Source of the DNA: Rhizophagus irregularis
Lineage: Eukaryota; Glomeromycota; Glomeromycetes; Glomerales; Glomeraceae
Assembly (NCBI RefSeq): GCF_026210795.1
Contig: NC_089459.1
Span: forward strand, 1,798,001-1,862,000
Reading direction: 5' to 3'
Length of the DNA stretch: 64,000 nucleotides
Part shown: positions 59,570 to 64,000 of the stretch, one piece after another
How positions within the stretch are numbered: position 1 is the first letter of the stretch
Layout of the letters: every line of letters starts with the position of its first letter
Position numbers and translations under genes: made by a program
The notes under the pieces: generated by a model
Told to the model about the DNA's origin: nothing
Database searches by the model: none
Seen by the model: the letters and a program-made list of their open reading frames with translations, nothing else

Positions 59570-61140
59570 GTTAGTTTTTTTTTTTTCTGCAATGCATTTG
59601 ATAGTTTATTAAACAGAAAACAAGATTCAGAGAATACAATTACGACAAAAACTAAATCTACACCATCTAATATTATTAACTACCAAACCACTCGTCATGC
59701 ATAAAAGCATCCCACATGTGCACTGTCAGGTGAAATTTTTGCTCAGAGGATATGATTCATTTTGAAACGGTCATTCTTAGCATAAGTGCCCCTCTTTCTT
59801 CACAAGGCATTCACAGGATTCACTACATTGCGAATAAAAAGAAAAAAAAAAAAAACCTTTTAAATGTAAGTAAGAGAAAGTAAAAAATAAAAAATATCCT
59901 CCAGATCATTCCTCCCAAAAGTGGCCCGAAGAAATTGAAAATGAGTGGCATCTATTATCCAAGCCATAGGGTTCAAGGTACGCACGATTAAACCAGGACT
60001 GGCCAGCTGTAGTGAAAACAACACATTTCCAATTCTTTAGTTCGACTAGTGTGAGGCCCCATTTACTGATAGAAAGTTGCTTGTCGTAATAAAGGTGGAC
60101 TCTAACATCAGATGTCCATTATCACGGTATGCCTGTATCACTCGTTATCTGCCAACTAAGATTAACTCTAATCAACCATCCCAAGTAAGCTCTATCCAAA
60201 TTAAATTTGTTCAAATGAAAACTAAAACTAATACTAATTCTAAAAAGTAAAAAAAATGAAAAAAATGAAAAAAGAAAATGAGTCTGGGATTCGTCTAGCC
60301 AAGTTTTGTCTCTATTCTTCTTCCTTTGAGGTGTGTAAGCACAGTTGAAGGTGAAGTCCAAAGCTTTTATCAAGGTTTGTTTATTAAAGAGAAACCATAT
60401 TTGGTTAGTTCCACAATATCGGTAAAAGGATAGACCGCGTTACACTGAAAAAGCTGGTAAAATTCTGAAAGTGGTTATCCGTTTCGTAAGTATTCCCAAA
60501 ATAGTTTTCTTCTGAGTCATTTGTTGTTATTCGTAGAGTGAGCTGGCAAATTGCGGAATATATCCAGAAACGCATTTAGTTTATGATGCGATCTAATCCA
60601 AAATTCATTTGAGGGCGTCCTAATCAGAAGTCTTGTGACTTGACGAATAGGAAAAGCTGGCGGGTATTTGTAAACAATAGGTGTTGAAAGAGGTGTAGAA
60701 GAAGGTAAAGATGTATATTGGTCATATCGTTCGAGTAGGCTAGTTAAAGTCTTCCAGAGATAGTCTTGTATGGTGTCTGAGTTGTTGTGGAACCGTCTAG
60801 TGCTTCTTGATAGCTTGTTCTAATATCTTGAAGAAGGAGGGCCTATTGGTATATAGAAAGTTGTTGTGGAAAAAATCCACAAAGTCTTTGTTGTTAAGGA
60901 GTTCGTTAGTCGCTCTTTTCATGTCCAAAGTTTCATTATTCCGCTTAAAAAAGGTAGCTTAAAACTGTCCACATCTTGCTGTTATCCCAATCTTGCTTAT
61001 TCTGGGTGATACACCTCTCCAGACCGTCTTTAGTCCAGGAACACCACAAAGAGAGGAAAAACGTGTAAAAAATAGGAAAAAATAAAAAAAACAAAAGAAA
61101 ATTTCTAATACTAAAATAAACCACGGTGAGTTTTTTGCTG
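59570..61140 (-). pseudogene. Degraded retroelement (minus), same family 3' segment
   Basis: The left part shares CTCGTCAT...GTGCACTGTC and TTCTTAGC with 47290-47400. Minus-strand translation gives short open pieces (WTSDVRVHLYYDKQL, AYLEPYGLDNRCHSFSI, HLNKFNLDRAYLGWLIR) separated by stops. No conserved catalytic motif is left. I call it a retroelement remnant because of the shared 3' segment only. Confidence 0.4.
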
Positions 61141-61187
61141 TCAAGTATTTACTTGAAGTATATGAAATAAAATAAAAGTGTATTAAC

Positions 61188-61338
61188 TAGAGCTCCAAAA
61201 ATGACTCGCATAAACTCGCATTTTGACTCGCATAATTGTAAATTTTCGTTTAATTATATTCTAACTTAATAAAAAGTACTTTAAAATTAAGGTTTTTGAC
61301 TCGTGACTCGACTCAACTCGACTCATTAGAAGTTTCTA
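61188..61338. mobile_element. hAT-type MITE, 151 bp, GACTCG subterminal repeats
   Basis: Begins TAGAGCTCCAAAAATGACTC and ends ATTAGAAGTTTCTA, with GTATTAAC on both sides (61180-61187 and 61339-61346). ACTCGCA and GACTCG words repeat on each side of an AT core. The ends pair only partly, but the duplication is exact. The GACTC words echo the ends of the hAT element at 51201-58990, so its transposase family may mobilise this one. Confidence 0.75.
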
Positions 61339-61739
61339 GTATTAACTATAAGCGAAGTAAAGAAAAAATAAAAAAAATAAAATTTTTGTTATCAAAAAAA
61401 TATGGTCCAGACATTTAGCAGAAAGAGTTCCAGTAGTAATATTAGTAATATATTAAAAAATTAAATAAAATACATAAAAGTAAAAAAAAAAATATAATTA
61501 ATATATGTTAAATGTTAACATATAATATTAATATAAAAATAAAAACATAAAACGGTGTACATATAGTTGTTTAATTAATATTATTAAAATTCACCATTAG
61601 GCCATGCAAACTTATATTTTCGGTTCACTTCACCCGGTCGGATCACTTTTTCAAAATTTGACCAAAAAATTTTTATATGTAAAATTTTTTTTCACGTGAT
61701 TTCAAGTAATTTTTATTGGTTAAATCTTATTATGAATAG

Positions 61740-64000
61740 TAATTTAAACATTTTTACATCTACTTGACTTTACAAATTTATTTTCCTTGCTCCTTCTCTT
61801 TTTATTTTTAACTGACGCACTACAATCTTCACAATATGGAAAATACTCTCCATAATTATTTTCCTCTTCACATTCTGCCCCACAGTTAAAACAAAGTGAT
61901 TCTTTAAATAATTTACTTGAATAATATAGAATTTCTATAGGACTATTACATGTTAAGGTATTATTAACTTTAACAATAGAAAATAATTTTTTTAAGGAGT
62001 CATCTGTGCTATGAGGACTTTGTATATTTATACCTTTAGAACTAGATATATCATAAAAAGTATCACTACATGTATATTGAATTTCATCTAAAAATCTCGT
62101 TAACTCATCATTTTCATGTGAAGATAACTTTGATTTTGAATAGATTACATCATTTACATGCCATTTGTCACATTCACCACATTGAATTAGTGTACCTACA
62201 TTTTTACAGTGCTATGCACTAGGTCTAAAACCCATTTCATTATTATTTTCATTTGATTTTTTTTTCTCCTTTAAAGAAGGTCTATATTCTTCTGTAGTTT
62301 CTTTGCCATATAATTCTTCAAAACTTTTATATTTTTTACCATCTAATGTTGGAATTGGATCAGGAAAATTATGAATTTTAAGCCATGTTTCAGTATCACA
62401 TCTTACAGGATTACATATGTGACAATCTGATATCCACATTTTTTAATTTCAAAAAAATAATGTCGGGACCTACAACAATGATTGTAAAATTCCAGAAATT
62501 TAAATTTATTTTGAATACTTTTTTTTGAATTATCTTCAATTGTTAAAGAATCATCAATCAAAAGAAGTGAATTCCATAGCACAGTCATTTCCTCTTCAGA
62601 AGCTGGTTTAAAGGTTTCAAATGGTTCTTCTTTTAATTCAAGTCTTTTGATTAAATTTTCCATCAATTCAATAGTAGGAAATAAACTATTTAAAAATTGT
62701 TCTTTTAAATGTGGTTCTTCTTTAGCCTTATTTCGAATATCTTCCATTGAGTTGCAACATTTAATTAATTCTTCAAATTCCTTGTCCATTTCTGTTCTCA
62801 TTAATCCAATACACTGTAATCCTAAATTTAAAATGGACATTATACGTTCAACAGGGTTTTTCCAAGAATGTCCTGAAGGTGTACGTACTGCTACTAATAA
62901 ATCCAAATCTAATGACATGAATAATGAAATTAAAGAAAGTTGAACCTGTAAATAATTAACACGATGGTCTGGACCACCATCTGTATAAATGAATAAAAAT
63001 GGATTTTGTATATCATCATTTTTAAGTAAATTATATAATTCTGTATTATGTCTCATTGGATTAGATGGTTGGAATATTGAATCTTTTAACCTTGCATAAA
63101 CTTTTCCTTGATAAAATGATTCTTCAATAGATGTTGGTATATCACAAAACATTATAACACTAGGAATAATTTCACATTTTGTAAAGTCATGGTCACTAAC
63201 AATAAAAGACTTACTGCATGAAACTATTACTTGTTTTCCCCTTTCAACAGCAGCAACTGGGTAACCTGGTTCTCCAACTTTACATCTATGCTTGTCATCC
63301 ATAAAAATTAACCATGAATAATCTTTAAAAGTAATGGCTAATTCTTTTAAGTATTGAAACAATGCAGAAGCATAATGATTATCAATGTGATTATTTCTTA
63401 ATTGTCTACTTTGTACCATAAATTTAGCATCTAAAATTTCAGTATACTTTAAACTAGATAAATAAGTTGGATTTCGTGGCCAAAATTGAAGTCTTAACCA
63501 TTGTTCTGATGGTATTTCTGTATTTGGTGGACATAAATTTGCTACTTGTTGACGTAAATCTCGTATTGAAATTACTTGTGCCAAATGCTGAATCATATCA
63601 TGTCTTCTTTCATCTACAGTTAATACAGTTTCATTTATGGTACTTTCAAAATATTTTTTCCCATAGTTCCAAAAAGTATCATACTTACAATTAGTTGGAC
63701 CACTGTTAAGATGTCTAAGATCTGTAATAAATTCTGAATCACCTAGTTCAATCATTATATCAACTCTTTCATCAACTTTATGAGAAGTTGAATTTTCAGA
63801 TGCAGAAAAATCACCAAGCAAATCAGAAATGATATGTCGAAGCCTTGCTTTTTCACACTTTCCTACTTGTAACTCAAAATTTTCAATTAATTCTTTTTTC
63901 ATTGCCCGTATATGAAATATTTGCAATTGAGCTTTCAATTTTGTCCGAACCTCATAATTTTTATTAATTATTTCTGTTTCATTGGCTTCTAGATTAATCT
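61740..64000 (-). pseudogene. DDE-type transposase with C-terminal zinc finger, 5' end outside window
   Basis: The open minus frame from 62403 runs off the right edge (no stop up to 64000). Candidate catalytic residues are in MDDKHR (Asp ~214, counting from the Met at 63936), YTDGGPDH (Asp ~320) and NPVER (Glu ~364), in order DDE. At ~62440 an A-run indel shifts the frame to KMWISDCHICNPVRC, with cysteines. It continues to a TAG at 62214 (probably CAG before) and then HCKNVGTLIQCGECDKWH, a zinc-binding motif, and finally CFNCGAECEEEN ... YCEDC near 61870. I do not know the named superfamily. Around 61620 the sequence CGGTTCACTTCACCCGGTCGG may be the element end. Confidence 0.65.

Noticed and set aside
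1-64000. tRNA, rRNA or snRNA genes
   Set aside because: Scanning by eye for TPsiC-like GGTTCGA..CC boxes with acceptor pairing and for rRNA signatures gave nothing I could defend.

Overview
The window is about 64 kb of very AT-rich eukaryotic DNA. Its genes carry short spliceosomal introns (GTAAGT/GTATGT donors, TAG/CAG acceptors). An IKS-type protein kinase, an HSF factor, a Crinkler-like P-loop gene and dense Helitron, hAT, MULE and LINE-like debris together suggest an arbuscular mycorrhizal fungus close to Rhizophagus irregularis. That assignment is recognition from memory, not a database match.

Layout. 1-5.1 kb holds tandem repeats, an array of about 15 splice-site-bounded mini-exons, a 22-bp satellite and a LINE-like remnant. 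6.0-15.3 kb is the only island of clearly intact host genes: a 13-exon IKS-family kinase (-), a seven-transmembrane protein (+) and an HSF transcription factor (-). I rebuilt their splice junctions by hand and the reading frames close exactly (808, 474 and 383 residues). 17.4-25.5 kb is mixed: a decayed Crinkler-like gene, a zinc-ribbon gene interrupted by a MULE with a 12-bp direct repeat, a small two-exon membrane protein and a broken double-RING gene. 25.5-44 kb contains two different Helitrons (RepHel proteins at 29.4-33.7 and 39.1-43.6 kb), small inverted-repeat elements, a second (minus-strand) mini-exon array mixed with gene fragments, and simple repeats. 43.7-61.3 kb is a nest of hAT-superfamily elements and LINE/RNase H remnants. 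61.7 kb to the end is a DDE transposase gene running off the window.

The nest can be read in order. An RNase H-containing retroelement gene (47.4-51.2 kb, minus) was hit by a 1.38-kb non-autonomous hAT element (8-bp duplication GTAGTGGT) and abuts a larger hAT element (51201-58990). The larger element was in turn hit inside its BED zinc finger by a 2.93-kb hAT element (ACTGGTGG) and inside its catalytic region by a 1.2-kb element (AGATTTAC). Removing each insert plus one duplication restores the host reading frame.

Three themes stand out. First, mini-exon arrays: short conserved cores flanked by splice signals and hairpin-rich introns occur twice, on opposite strands. Second, several non-autonomous elements are filled with tandem hairpin units built around CG-containing cores. 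Third, most premature stops in the transposon genes are explained by C-to-T change at CGA (or CAA/CAG), whereas Helitron 1 is broken mainly by one-base losses, several in short homopolymers.
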